From the NCBI GenBank assembly GCA_032158295.1, contig CM063243.1, positions 12,926,931 to 12,990,930 of the forward strand: a stretch of DNA of 64,000 nt. Reading direction: 5' to 3'. The translations under genes and the position numbers were made by a program. Numbering within the stretch: the first letter of the stretch is position 1; each line of letters starts with the position of its first letter. The DNA is from Pycnopodia helianthoides (lineage: Eukaryota > Echinodermata > Asteroidea > Forcipulatida > Asteriidae). This document shows positions 10,270-21,892 of the stretch, piece by piece. The notes below the pieces were generated by a model. It was not told where the DNA came from and ran no database searches. It was given only the letters and a program-made list of their open reading frames with translations.

Positions 10270-13200
10270 CTGGCAAAAAATAAAAGGGCAAAACCATGCT
10301 CAATTACTTCCTGGAAATAGTAAGTTTAAGACTGGCTTATCATGTACTCTACCATTCATTTTGTTTGGGTTATTATCAAAGATCATGATGACAGCTCCTT
10401 TAAAATTGAAACTTGGATTTTGTAATCAATCTATATCTTTTTTTACACTCTATATCCAAGCAAAATATGATGATAAAAAAAAGGCATTTCGAAAAAGGGT
10501 CTAAGTGGCTCTTCATAAGAATTCTTGTGAAGAGCCACTTTTTCAGATTTCCTCAAAAAATGTCATCCACAAACCTTCTTGTTTCTCATCTTCATTGAGT
10601 TCTTCATGTAATCTCTCCACATCTTCCCTGAGTAACTTCACCATCTTAGTCGTCTCTTCATTCTTCTGGGTCAGTTTCTCCATTTCCTCTTGGATGAGCT
10701 GCCCCTCCAATGTCAGCTTCTTGATCTCATCTGTCAACCTCCTTGCCTCAGAGAAATTCTTCCCTAAAAAAGAAAAAAGAAAAAAACAATGAACAATGTA
10801 CACAAAAATGTGTCCAATGGAAGTAGGCCTACTAATTGCTAAAAACAGTGCTCAACAAAGGAAGTTTTAAAGAAATGAAAACGTTAACTTCCCTATTGAC
10901 ATAAGATTGATCTCTTTGCAAAAATAACTCAAGCAAAAAATAAGTAGCTGCCCAACTACAACAAAAGTATTTGATATAGATCTAACCTGTAAGACAAACT
11001 GTTTACTGTAATTTCCCCTAAGAGGATTTATATAGATTTAAAGACACTGGTAATTCATTTAATAGCCTGTTTATTTTTTACCCAAAAGAATACAGATCTT
11101 TTGTTTCTGTATCATTATTACCATACATGGCTAATTTTGCTGATTTTTCAACATACTCTTTTGCATTGAAAATGGCTGGCAACAATTAAAACATTAAACA
11201 GAAGTATTGTTTTGTTTTAGAAGTGAAGATTATCATATTAAGGGAAAGTGTGAGCTCACGACATGCCCTTCAAAACTTCACATTTCACCAACCGGACAGG
11301 TGAAGAGCAATAAACACATCTTTGAATGAAAAGTACATCGACATGTTTTGGGAGAGTAAATCTCACCTGATACAGCAAGCTGTTTGGTCTCGTTTAAGGC
11401 TGCTATATGGCCCTCTGTATCGCTCACTCTCTGACGTAGTGTGACTACCCTAGTCTGACTCAGGAGTAACAATGATGTTGCTTGCTGGACCTCCTCCATC
11501 TTCTGTCTAACTGCATCCTTCTTCCTTTGAATCCAATTATCAAGTTGTACTTACACATTTATAAGACAGGGAGATACAAAACATCTTCAAACACGGTGTC
11601 ATGCTTGTTTTCTATAAAACTCTGTGAGCAGGTTTTTTTCTAGACGAAATATCAGTTACCATGTCATTCATGTTAACCTGTTGTGGCTGGTTTCCTTTTA
11701 AAATGTGTTAGTTTGCTAATGTACATTTACTATCATTTAAAAAAAAATGATAGAACAATGGCTTAGCAGAAAGGACAATGAAAAACCTGAAGGTATTCTT
11801 TTCACTAATTTGTCATTATGTCACATGCGTGCTTCTGCTACATTAGCAAGGTTTTTGCTACTTCTGGCTCCAAAGCTTGCATAGTTTTCTATGTTTTCTT
11901 ACAAAAAAAAGGCCAAAGGCCTTTCTTTTATTCCGCCATGCAACTAGCTATCGGGCAATCACGGTGGGTGGTCTAGTTGGTAAGACATCTGCTCTAGAAT
12001 GGCAAAGGTTGTGGGTTCGAATCACACCCGAGTAATATGCCCTTGGATTGTTTTCACAGAACTCGGGAAGTATTGAGTATACAGTGCTTTACACACATTG
12101 GTGAAAGGGTAAAACCAAGTAATAACTTTGATACTGCAACAACAAAATAAGAGGAAACGGCCTGGAATACCAATACTGTAGAGTTTTTGCAGTTTTCTTT
12201 GGCACTGAAATTAAGGGGAAAAGAGGAAATCAGCCGAACAGCTGAGAAGTTGCATGCCTGCTTATTGTATGAACTGATACTTCTTAGAAGATTTTGAGAA
12301 TTGGCAATTTATATCTGAATAGACAAGTCAAAAAATGTGTTTTATAATAAGAGAAAAACTAGCTCATGTATTTCCTACGAGTTGTTGAAGCCAGTTTGGG
12401 TGAAATGGGTATGGCTTAAAGTGCAATTCCGTCACACTCGAAAACATGATAATTTATATCACATAGTATTAGGGCAAGTTATCTTGGGGTTTTTAGTTTT
12501 AAAAAATGGGTGTGCAATGAAATTTCTTGTGAGCTGAGCCCCGTCACTATGGAATAAAATTAAATTAAAAATAAAAATGATCTAAAGTCACAAGCATTCT
12601 GGTTTATCTTCAACAAGTTACTTCATTTGTGCCACAGAGGATATTAATAGGGGAATAGGGAAAGAGTGGCGAGGAGGTTCTAACTGGCTGTTTAGGGTCA
12701 TAGCCCTGCAATGAAGAACCAATCTGTAGACGAGGTCCTTCAACCCACGGTCAATACACTGTAAGTTTTAAATGGCCGTTTAAGACCGAGTCACTCCTTT
12801 ATTATTCCCATTCAGAAATTCCCTTTTTATATAAAAGCGCAATAATGTTGGAAAAAGTGTGAAATGTTTCGAAAAAAACTTCAATTCCTGTCACTTCCGT
12901 TTCGCAAAAGGGTAAATTGCATGCAGCGCTCACCGGTTGTGCGTACACGCGCATACAACCATACATTTTAGATTGAGTACCAGTATGTATTGATTGTGTT
13001 ACGCATATATTAGCACCCATGTAAGCTTGTGCCCCACGTGTATGTTTAAACACTTTGCACCATGTTCTTAAAGCACGTTTAAACATGGCCATGTTATCTC
13101 CTCTCGACCAATCGGAATGGATAAACTGTCCCGGGTATTTATGAATAACAAATAAAAACTGCAAGTTTGTTTTACCATAAATTCACACAAAAATCTTGTT

Positions 13201-16200
13201 TTTTTTAAATGACAATCTTTCCTTACTTGATCAGATCCTCCTTTCTTTCAAGCAACATTGTAGGGCCTTCTTCTGACCAGAGATCATTGAGTAAATTTGA
13301 TTCCAAGGATGTCAATTCTTGAATTGCAAGCTCTTCTTGGGAAAGATATCTCTCTAAATCTGCAAGCAGCTTGGTTTCACTGTGAATAACGTAGGAAAAA
13401 AACATCTAGATAAAGTATAAAGACAAATTAAAAATCATTTCTATCTTCCTTGAATGGAAAGTACATCGATGTGTTTTGGGAGAGAAAATTAAGCCACGTC
13501 ATCTGGTTTTCAAAACGACAAAACATAGTTAATAGTGAGAAATAGTTTTAAATTGTTGGGGGTTTTGTGCCCAGTCATATACTACTAGTAGGCTTATTTA
13601 TACTGCGGCAATCCAGAGATTAATGCTGATTTGTGGGGGTTTTCAATACTAATGCGATGTGACGTCGTAAAAGTTCCACTCTCTTCCTTACAAGCCATAA
13701 TTGGGTATAAATTGAAAGCTCTTACGCTCATCTACTTGGGTTGGATTTTACAAAACACTAAGATTCATCCTAAGATGAGTTGTCAATGTCACCATAGTGA
13801 TTTGTATTTTGACGTCACACTTTGCTTAGAAATGACGATTAGTACACATCTCAAGATCCATCTTATCTCTTTGTGAAATCCAGCCCTGAGGAACAAATAG
13901 ATTTAAATTATGGCAGGATGAACCAGGTCTTGGTATGGAGCGTCACAACTAACAAGTCTCAAAATGTGTCACCAAATATTTGAGGTACCACTTGAGGGCT
14001 ATTTTGAAACACAGAATACAGCCTTTGCTCTTCTCACCTCGACTCCGTCTCCTTCACTTCCTCCATCTTCTCAGCCTGTTGTCTTTCTTCCTCATCTAAC
14101 CTTTCCCCTCTCCTCCTCAGCCCAATCTCCATCTCCTCTTGTACTTCTTTCTCCGTCTCAATGGCCTGCATCTCTTGGGCGAATTCTCTTTTCACCAACT
14201 CAATCTCCTGGTTTTTGTCTGTGATTGATTCGACGATTCCAGTTTCCTTCAGTTGAAGAAGTCTTAGCTTAGCCTCCAGTTCTTTTATTTCTTCCTTCAA
14301 AAATTATGAAAATTACAACAACAAAAATTATTATCTTGCTTTTCACCTTTTTTGTTTTTGAACCACTGGTACTTTGCACTTGTGATGCTGTTTGTATCAC
14401 CAGGAGTAAATCTCTCATCCAATCCATTATCAACACTATACACAAGTATCACGTTTGCAAAGACTGTGTTCCATTAAGTTTCTTCCACCCCCATCACAAT
14501 TGTCCCACTTATTCCCCAAGTGAATAAGTATAAAGTAAGACTTTTAATTGTTTGATTTTGGGTTGAACAAAGACAAATTAATTTGAGCAAGTATTGAGCC
14601 CCCGGATTAACGAGCCGGAGCTCTACCAATTGAGCTATCAAGCCCTATGGTGGGGTCTCTCTATTTCGTTTATCCAGAGAACATTGGTTCAAATCTCCCT
14701 CAAGTCAATTTTTCTTTGTTCAACCCCAAATTATTTAAAATGTACCCAGTCAGTTTCCCTTGTGGTTTATTACCTGACATGTTATTTATTTGCTTACAAT
14801 TATTTGAAACGCACTCTTCAGTCAATTTATATTTCAGTTGTTTACTGGAATGATTCAGTATATTTTTCCTCAACTTGGCAGGGAGACACTTTTTGTCCGA
14901 TATTTAATACAGAAATAGAATTCAGGGCGACTTGATGCTTGCGCAACTCTTCATTACCTGCACTTGTGCTCTGTCGTCTATCAATGCATCTCTTGTCTGA
15001 CGTAGACTAGCAGTGCCTTCATCAATCCTGGTGCACAGATCTACTTCTCGTTTTAGCAAATGCTCTCTGTCCAACTGCAAATGCCTGCGCAGAAGAAACA
15101 CAAAGAAACTTAATAATGATAATTAGTGAGTCGAACAGGGTTAGTATAATGGTAGTGAGTTTAAAATATAAACAAACAACTCTGAAATGTAAGAACCTGA
15201 AATGAAAAATAAAAATGGCAAAATCAAATTATTTCCCTACCTACTTACTTTTTCAGGTTGTTACCAAAAACACAACAATTATTTTACTTTGCGTATTAGG
15301 GAATCACCTAATATGACAAAAATTACACAGGTTGGTTTGATGGCGTGTTGAATAAAAACTAGAGAATTCAATTGAATTTTCTTTTGCAAAAATCTAATAA
15401 TGTATTATCCCTTTCACATTTTTACATATAGCAAGAATAATGTGTTATCCCTTTCACATTTTCACATATAGAAAGGAGCTCAAAGGTATTAAAAGAAATT
15501 CCTCTACCTGGAGCATACAATTCTACTGCTCATTCCACCGTTTTCCTTAAATTCAAATTTAGGTTTAACTTACGCCGAATCTCTATCCAATCCACTGCGG
15601 GCCCCTTGTACTTTCCGAGAGTGGATGTTCTCACAATGTACACACTGCTCTTTAGCATCAGAAACAGCCTCTTGCTGTTTGGCGATTAGCTCTCGGTAAG
15701 GATCTTCCATACCCTGATGTTCTTCTTTCTCCTGGGCATAGAGAGTTAGTAAGTCAGACAGCAAAGACTTCAAGGCAGGATGATGGCATGGTAGAGCTAA
15801 GATGATGTTCTCAGTGTCTTCCTCTAAGGCTTGACACTTATCGTGAAGTTCCTCCGCTGGTGGTAAAGAATGATATCAGTAGAATCATATGGCTAACGCC
15901 GAGCTCTACGGGAACCTGCCAAAGGTCTCGACGACATGTCTAAGCCTTGCTTGGCACTGCTTCAGACATGTAGAGCTACAAGTCGAGTGATCCTGTGGGA
16001 GCCAAAGCATGGAAAACCAAGCAGAGGGAGGCCAATCAAGAACATGGTGAAAAACGATGAAAGGAGATGCAGGGATGGAGACTAGGGATGAACTAGCTGG
16101 CTGCATGAGCTATTGTCATATGTGGCGTGTGCATCATCCCACTCGTCTCAAGTAGCCATTTGGGTCGACTGAGTGACTGAGTGAGTAATCAAGAAAGATG

Positions 16201-18190
16201 GACCCAAGCTGTATTCAAATCTCTTGTTTGTTGCATAAGAGCACTAAAGTATGGTTTTTGAGGCATTGCATGGTGAGGTATCAATATATATATTCGGTTT
16301 GCGGTAACGCCATGTGTATATCTACTTTGCTGTGTAGATTTTGTTCTTTAGAGAACTTGTCTAGCTATTTGTTCTACTACTGCGGAATAGATTTTCAGAA
16401 TTAATGTAGATAGCTTGTAGATTAATGTAGATAGCTTGTAGATTAATGTAGATAGCTTGTATGCTGTGCACACCCCTAAAAACTGGGTTCACAATAGTTC
16501 TCTTTAATTGATTTGGAGCTTTCTTAACTCTCCTGGAAGTCTGCAAGCAGCCTGCTACTTGTTTGTGTCAATTTTACTTTACTAGCCTCTATGGATCCTA
16601 ATTTATAAGTGAAAATGAAGAGAAGCTAATTATGGTTTACTTGTGCAATGTTCATTCGATATGCAACTTTGTCATATTTTGAAGTGTTTTTCAGTTTTAT
16701 ATGGTACTCTAATGGAAGGGGAAAAATGAAATCAGCTGCTCTCCTAAGAATTTACATAATGGTTCACGGACACATTGATCATGAATAGCCCAGCTGGGGA
16801 TTCAACTCTAATGATTTGTCGACCAGAATTTGAAGTCCTGCTAAAATGTAAACTGAACAAACTTTGCTCTAAATCACTGGTCAAGCGCTACAGAGATTAA
16901 ATTGTAATATATGTCTTTTCCATGGTTGTTGTTCCAACATGCATCACGTGACCAGCAGTGGGATATCCATGCAATACCTTTTTCATAGTCTTCTTCATCA
17001 ACTGCCTGCTGTTTCTGCTCCTGCAGTGCCTGCAACTGCTGCCGTTTCTGCAAAAAACTATGACTTAATGTGACACAGTCTTGAGAGAGTCGAGTCACTT
17101 GTTCTTCCACGTCTGCAATGGACTGCCTAAAAGTATAAAAAATAACTTTTCAAAATCTAACCAGTTGTAAACGTTGATACAGTTCGAAAGTTTTCAACTG
17201 TATTCGACAATTGACCCTTTTAAATACTATCCACCAGTAAGAGAACTTGTAAAATATAAACCTTTGTATTTGCATGCAATTCTTTTATAGCTACTGTAGC
17301 CACAAAAAATATCCTTGTTCCAAATTGATTTAAGAAACAACCATAATAAACAAATACCTGACCATTCAACAAAATTACACTGACCGTATAATATTACATG
17401 TAGATAGTTTGTTTTTCTTTTGTCTTTTGACATACTTGATTTGATTTAACCGTGCTTCATGTGGTTTCTGTAACTCTCTGTGAATTCTTAACTGTGTAAC
17501 TTTCGGTGTGCTGGTGGCTTCATCTCTGTACAGTGAAAGGGTTTCAACAGGTCCAGATCTATCCGTTGTACCAGGACTAGACTGCAGTGTACAATGTTGT
17601 GGGGTTGAAGACCGGTGCCCTTTCGGAGTGAAACAATCTTTTGAGTGTTCTGAGGGCCCTGTCGTTATAAAACTGAAACTGCTTTCTGACTTATTATCTG
17701 CTGATTCCTGGTCTTTTTGCATTGAGGCTTCTGAATCAAGGTCAGCTGGCAAGCTGAAGTCCACATCTTGCAAATCAAAGACTGTCAAATGAGGGTTGGC
17801 TGTCTCCCCTTTAAAATCTCCTTTGATCTTTATTGGGTCAAGATCAAAGTTCAAATCATCCCCAAGACAAAGGTCAGCCAAGGGCTCTGACGACCGAGCT
17901 GTTTGAGGAGGTGTTTTGCACGCTTCTTGATGGGTGTTGCTGTCTGATTTACTTTCATCTAGTTCTATGGCACTAGAACTACAGGTAGCATCAGTATTAC
18001 TCTGTCCATTGTCTGTTCCTAGTATGAAGGAAAATCCACTTGGATCACTAGCTATTGGAGACTCATTCTTGTTTTCTGCTCCCGTTAAAGAGTTGGCACT
18101 GCTTACAGTTTCTGTTGACAGTGAGTCAGCTTGCTGATTGGGTTTGTTTGAGCCACTAGAGGCAAGCTTCATGCCACTGAATAGGGACAT
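10028..18190 (-). CDS. 770-residue coiled-coil protein, family not recognised
   Basis: Nine coding exons join in frame: 18190-17436, 17126-16978, 15856-15574, 15084-14958, 14294-14038, 13379-13227, 11524-11367, 10763-10575, 10269-10028; 2,313 bases ending in TAG. Residues 1-250 are low-complexity, rich in Ser, Asp and Thr, with acidic-hydrophobic patches (LNFDLDPI, VFDLQDVDFSLP) and a motif seen twice, S-x-F-S-F-I at 51-56 and 170-175. From about 250 to 690 the protein is almost all charged helix with heptad character, including DEEDYEKAEEL (UVR-motif-like) near 296 and FSEARRLTDEIKKL near 632. The last 80 residues are a helical, non-coiled segment (LQRTQLMASVYHVRFLCLKH). No signal peptide or membrane segment. 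The look is of a cytoplasmic trafficking or cytoskeletal adaptor, but that is inference only. Confidence 0.88.
10503..10540. repeat. 38-base near-perfect palindrome
   Basis: Arms AAGTGGCTCTTCA and TGAAGAGCCACTT are exact complements and the 12-base centre is nearly palindromic too (one mismatched pair). It lies 34-71 bases inside the last intron of the coiled-coil gene, next to the 5' splice site of exon 9. Confidence 0.85.
10575..10763 (-). CDS. Coiled-coil gene, exon 9
   Basis: Encodes KNFSEARRLTDEIKKLTLEG, QLIQEEMEKLTQKNEETTKM and VKLLREDVERLHEELNEDEK. Acceptor TTTTTAG, donor GTTTGT. A 38-base palindrome lies just inside the following intron. Confidence 0.88.
11367..11524 (-). CDS. Coiled-coil gene, exon 8
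   Basis: Encodes KKDAVRQKMEEVQQATSLLL, LSQTRVVTLRQRVSDTEGHI and AALNETKQLAVS. The acceptor TTCAAAG is weak, chosen because it alone keeps frame with exon 7; donor GTGAGA. Confidence 0.83.
11955..12150 (+). mobile_element. tRNA-derived SINE in a coiled-coil gene intron
   Basis: A box TGGTCTAGTTGG at 11969-11980 and B box GGGTTCGAATC at 12013-12023, spaced as in tRNA genes, then a body with CAGTGCTTTACACACATTGG that recurs at 44371-44400. The anticodon arm does not fold, so it is a SINE, not a tRNA gene. Confidence 0.85.
12155..12270 (+). repeat. Dispersed repeat shared with 39740-39865
   Basis: Common blocks in the same order: GGAAAC-GCC, ACCAATACT, AAGGGGAAA/ACAAGGAAATCAG and AGTTGC-TGCCTG. 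Diverged; class unknown. Confidence 0.5.
13227..13379 (-). CDS. Coiled-coil gene, exon 7
   Basis: Encodes ETKLLADLERYLSQEELAIQ, ELTSLESNLLNDLWSEEGPT and MLLERKEDLI. Acceptor TTCACAG, donor GTAAGG. Confidence 0.87.
13736..13887. mobile_element. MITE-like element, second copy at 22807
   Basis: Ends GGTTGGATTTTACAAAACAC and TTTGTGAAATCCAGCCC are inverted repeats. The interior (ATACAAATCACTATGG-GACATTGACAACTCATC on the minus strand) matches 22807-22968. Confidence 0.8.
14038..14294 (-). CDS. Coiled-coil gene, exon 6
   Basis: 85 codons, from EEIKELEAKLRLLQLKETGI through a Glu/Arg-rich helix to EEVKETES. The acceptor TTTTTGAAG is unusual (AAG rather than CAG/TAG) but keeps frame; donor GTGAGA. 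Confidence 0.85.
14546..14740. mobile_element. Fold-back element with tRNA-like core
   Basis: Arms of about 30-40 bases (TTGGGTTGAACAAAGACAAA on the left; TTTGTTCAACCCCAA on the right) are inverted. Between them the minus strand reads TAGCTCAATTGGTAGAGCTC then CGGCTCGTTAATCCGG, a D arm and anticodon-like arm, but the T arm is absent and the anticodon loop has nine bases. Confidence 0.75.
14958..15084 (-). CDS. Coiled-coil gene, exon 5
   Basis: Encodes HLQLDREHLLKREVDLCTRI then DEGTASLRQTRDALIDDRAQ and VQ. Acceptor TGCGCAG, donor GTAATG. Confidence 0.86.
15574..15856 (-). CDS. Coiled-coil gene, exon 4
   Basis: Encodes EELHDKCQALEEDTENIILA, LPCHHPALKSLLSDLLTLYA and on to SGLDRDS. Acceptor ACCACCAG, donor GTAAGT. 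A LINE remnant starts about 35 bases upstream of the acceptor. Confidence 0.88.
15890..16187 (+). mobile_element. LINE 3' end remnant
   Basis: Plus-strand translation shows AELYGNLPKVST, WHCFRH and VILWEPKHGKPSRGRPIKN, the C-terminal signature of a CR1/RTE-like LINE protein (LYG-LP-V, GHC-R, WEP-HG--SRGRP). Stops and frameshifts break it. It ends in a GACTGAGTGACTGAGTGAG tail. Confidence 0.8.
16262..16398 (+). repeat. Dispersed repeat (GGTTTGCGGTAACGCCATG family)
   Basis: Related to 370-512, 29236-29300 and 50944-51185 through the GGTTTG-GGTAACRCCATG block. Confidence 0.65.
16400..16460. repeat. 21-base tandem repeat, three copies
   Basis: Unit ATTAATGTAGATAGCTTGTA then G, exact; in an intron of the coiled-coil gene. 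Confidence 0.9.
16978..17126 (-). CDS. Coiled-coil gene, exon 3
   Basis: Encodes QSIADVEEQVTRLSQDCVTL, SHSFLQKRQQLQALQEQKQQ and AVDEEDYEK. Acceptor CTTTTAG, donor GTATTG. Confidence 0.88.
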
Positions 18191-18198
18191 CTTTCAAC
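17436..18198 (-). CDS. Coiled-coil gene, start exon
   Basis: ATG at 18190-18188, eight bases after a CACAG acceptor. Encodes residues 1-251 beginning MSLFSGMKLASSGSNK. No other Met lies between the acceptor and this one in frame. Donor GTATGT. A shadow ORF on the opposite strand covers part of it. Confidence 0.88.
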
Positions 18199-18344
18199 CT
18201 GTGACAGGAATAAGCAGAATAAAGCAGAGATTTCAAGAAAAGGAAAAAATGGTTTCAGTATTACAATTTCAGAGGATTTGTTTTTTTCTTGTCTGTTTTC
18301 AATTCTTTTTAATTTTCAGACATAGCATTAGCAGTTCGTGGTTT

Positions 18345-18618
18345 TGGCTGTGCACACAGTCAAGCAAGGCACTTTTTATTTATTAGATAACGCCTAACTC
18401 CATGGCCGAACCGTCACTTCAAGGTGAGGGCTACTGTTGACCCAAATCAACTGACACCAGGAGAACGTTGTCACCTACTGGGGCTGAAACTAGTTTACCC
18501 CTTCACAGTCCGTAAGGATGTAGGCATGGGTATCATCCACTAGGAGCCTGGCTGGTAGAGCAGAATGCACTACCTTCCCAACTTTTCACGAAGCAATTAT
18601 GGTTAAGCGCCTTGCTCC
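18345..18618 (-). mobile_element. tRNA-derived SINE, 3' part (split by LINE)
   Basis: Minus-strand reading AGCAAGGCGCTTAACCATAA then TTGCTTCGTG is the SINE body, continuing to an AATAAATAAAA tail. Its 5' head is found at 21893-21990 beyond the LINE. Confidence 0.85.
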
Positions 18619-21600
18619 AACTGTGTTGGAGTAAATGACTCAAATTATTCACTTTTGTGTACTAACACAAGCTTTGTGTGGATCTGCTTCAAATGCGGTC
18701 TCCCCAGCTTCAACTCTTCTTGTTTATTTGCATCATATGTTGAGACTTCAAACTCATTCTCTGTCCTCACAAGTACAACATCTTCTATCATACCGAAGAC
18801 TTAAGTTCAAGTTCAAACACAGGCTCATTCCAGCATTCTTCTACACCTATAAAAACTACAAACCGAGCAAATCCCTCACCTCCTAGAAACCGTAAAACAC
18901 ACTTAAAAACAATGGTAATCAATTGTAATGGCATAAAGAGTACAAGCAAACAAGCTCAATTCAGAGCTGTAATTGACCATCACGACCCTGACATCATCCT
19001 TGGCTGCGAGTCAAAAATTGATGAATCACTGGCAACTTACTCACTCTTTCCACCAAACTTTACTGTATATCACAAAGACAGGAATTTAAATGGAAGAGGG
19101 GTCTTTGTAGCAACCAAGGACACCTTCATTTCAACTGATACCCCGAGCATGGACACCAACTGCGAAGTCATCTGGGCCAATCTCCAGTTTAGCAACCCCA
19201 AACGGCTCTACATTGCAAGCTTTTACAGACCTCCCTCAGCAAGTTCTGTCTCACTAGAGGAACTAAACAACTCCATCTCCAAACTTATGTCCAAACATCC
19301 ACGCCAACAACCTAACATAATCATTGGGGGTGATTTTAATGCACCCGACATAAACTGGGACACATGGCAAACTACAAACTCATCTACAGCCTCAATTCAT
19401 CACAAATTTCTATCGCTGCTATTTGAGAACTCACTCTCCCAAATGGTCAGACAAATTACCAGACCGATTTCGAGTAACATACTTGACTTAATTGTTACTT
19501 CCAATCCTGTACTTGTGAACAACGTAGAAGTCCTACCATGCATCTCCGATCACAACATTGTTCTATTCGACATCAACACTAGACCAAAATTTCAGAGCAA
19601 ACCACCTCGCAAAGTCTATATTTTAAAAAGTCAGACCCTCTCTTATTAAAATTCAAAGTGTCCTTATTTGTTCACGACTTTCAAGCCTCTATCCCAGGGA
19701 ACAACACTGTGGACTTCAACTGGTGTACTATTAGAGACAACCGTCACAAGATAATGGAGGCGCATGTTCCATCCAAATGTCAAAAACCAACCGACAGTTA
19801 CCATGGATAACAGTCACCATCAAACGCCAGATGAGGAAGCGTGACACCAATTTTTCAGTCGAGCTTGTAAGTCAAATCTACACCAACATTGGAATGCCTT
19901 CCGCAAGCAACGAAACTATGTCGCAAAGATTGTTGATAAAGCTCACAAAACTTACATCAACAACGTCATCGGTGATAGTCTTAACGAAAACCCCAAAACT
20001 TTCTGGAACTATGTGCGACTCAAGCGCACTGAAAACCTTGGTATCCCACCACTGAGGAAAGACAGCCAACTGTTCACCACAAATCAAGAAAAAGCTAACG
20101 CACTCAACACTCATTTCAAATCTGTGTTTACCGAGGAACCTGACTCTGCAGTCCCCTCTAAAGGCACCTCACCGTACCCAAGTATACCAAACCTAACAAT
20201 ACACACTGCTGGTATTGCTAAACAACTCTCTAACCTAAACCCCACAACGTCTGGAGGGCCAGATGAGCTGCCAGCAAGGTTTCTAAAGATCGTTGCCAAT
20301 GAATTAGCCCAGCACTGAGATTCTTGTTTCAGCAGTCTTATGACAGTGGCAAACTACCTGACCAGTGGCGCCAAGCCCTTGTAACATCCATCTACAAGAA
20401 GGGTTCAAAGTCAGACCCGTCAAACTATAGACCAATATCACTCACTTGTCTCCTTTGTAAGATCATGGAGCATGTCATCTTGAGTCACATATCCAAACAT
20501 CTCAATACCCACAACATCTGATAGACAACCAACATGGCTTCCGTCAATGCCTCTCAACTGCAACACAACTCATATCAGCCACAGATGACTGGGCCAACGT
20601 TCTAAACAAACACAGCCAAACTGACGTAGCTTTACTTGATTTCAGTAAGGCATTTGATAAAGTTCCACACAGACGTCTAGCAGCTAAACTAGATCACTAT
20701 GGCATCAGAGGACCAACACTAGGATGGGTTAAGGCCTTCCTTGCAGATCGCTCCCAAGCAGTCTCCGTCAACGGTGTCCATTCATCTTGGATAAATGTCA
20801 CATCTGGGGTCCCCCAAGGATCAGTGCTGGGACCAGTCTTATTCCTGCTCTACATTAACGACATTCAAGATTCAATCAAATCCACTGTTCGTCTCTTTGC
20901 CGATGACAGCATCCTATACAGGGAGATCCGCTCACAAGAAGACACATAACTCTCCAACAAGATCTGGACACCCTTGCTGTGTGGTCTAAAACGTGGCTGA
21001 TGTCCTTTAATATCACCAAATGTGCCACTCTCTCAATCACCCGTAAGAGAAAACCAAGTATTTACCAGTACTCAATGCTTGGTGACCCCTTGAATAGGGT
21101 CACTGAACATGAATACTTGGGCATCACTATCTCCAATGATCTTCGCTGGTCCAAGCAATGTACCAAAGTCATTAAAAAATCTCATCGCATTCTCGGCCTC
21201 CTGTGCAGGACACTATCACCATGTACAACAGAAGTCAAAGCTAAAGCATTCAAGGCTCTTGTTAAACCTCAACGAGACTACGCATGTGAGGCATGGAACC
21301 CAACAACCATCACTGATATAAACTGTCTTGAACAGGTCCAGCGGCAAGGAGCATGGTTTGCCTGTGCTGACTACCAACATACATCCAGTGTAACATCAAT
21401 TCTATCAATTCTCAACTGGGATACACTTCACACCAGTCACCTTCTCCAACAGTCGTGCATGTTTTTCAAAATTCACTACCGTCTTGTCAATATACCATTT
21501 CCATCTATCATTCAGCCAGCAGCCACCCGGTCGTTGAGACATGATCATCACCTAAAATATGGCATGCCCTCTGTCTCCCTGGACTGCTACAAATATTCAT

Positions 21601-21892
21601 TCTATCCTCGTACCATCAGGATCTGGAATAGATTACCCTCAACTGTCGTCAGTGCACCCTCCATCCAAGCATTTAGGCTTGCAGCCCTTCCTGAGATCCG
21701 GGTAATGGGCCCGCAAGTGTACGACAGATTCCTCTAGTTGCCCCCTCCAAATGCACAGTGTATATAATGTTCATTTTGTCTTGTCCTGCACTTTTATTGC
21801 ACCACTGGTCATGGCGTCACTCACAGCACATCATCCCAGTTTAGCTGTCATCAGCTGCAAAGGGATTACTCCATCAAGTATCAAGTATCAAG
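18619..21892 (+). mobile_element. CR1/L2-type LINE, near complete but inactivated
   Basis: Encodes an APE endonuclease (18912-19649: N in VINCNGIK, E in GCESKIDES, GGDFNAPDIN, ISDHNIVLFDI) then a reverse transcriptase: YRPISLTC near 20432, ALLDFSKAFDKVPH near 20632, GVPQGSVLGP near 20808, FADDSILY near 20896 (catalytic FADD), and a C-terminal CEAWNPT/RIWNRLPS part to TAG at 21737. Frames break near 19649, 19800-20000, 20318, 20523 and 20948, so it cannot make an intact protein. A repeated ATCAAGT tail at about 21872-21892 marks the 3' end. Confidence 0.93.

Noticed and set aside
11966..12030. Possible tRNA gene with A and B boxes
   Set aside because: The anticodon arm does not fold and a SINE body follows; it is a SINE head.
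12802..13164. 120-codon minus-strand ORF in a coiled-coil gene intron
   Set aside because: Irregular composition, no splice partner in frame with the flanking exons, no recognisable motif.
17508..18137. Plus-strand ORFs opposite the coiled-coil start exon
   Set aside because: Shadows of the minus-strand reading frame, which continues in frame through nine exons.
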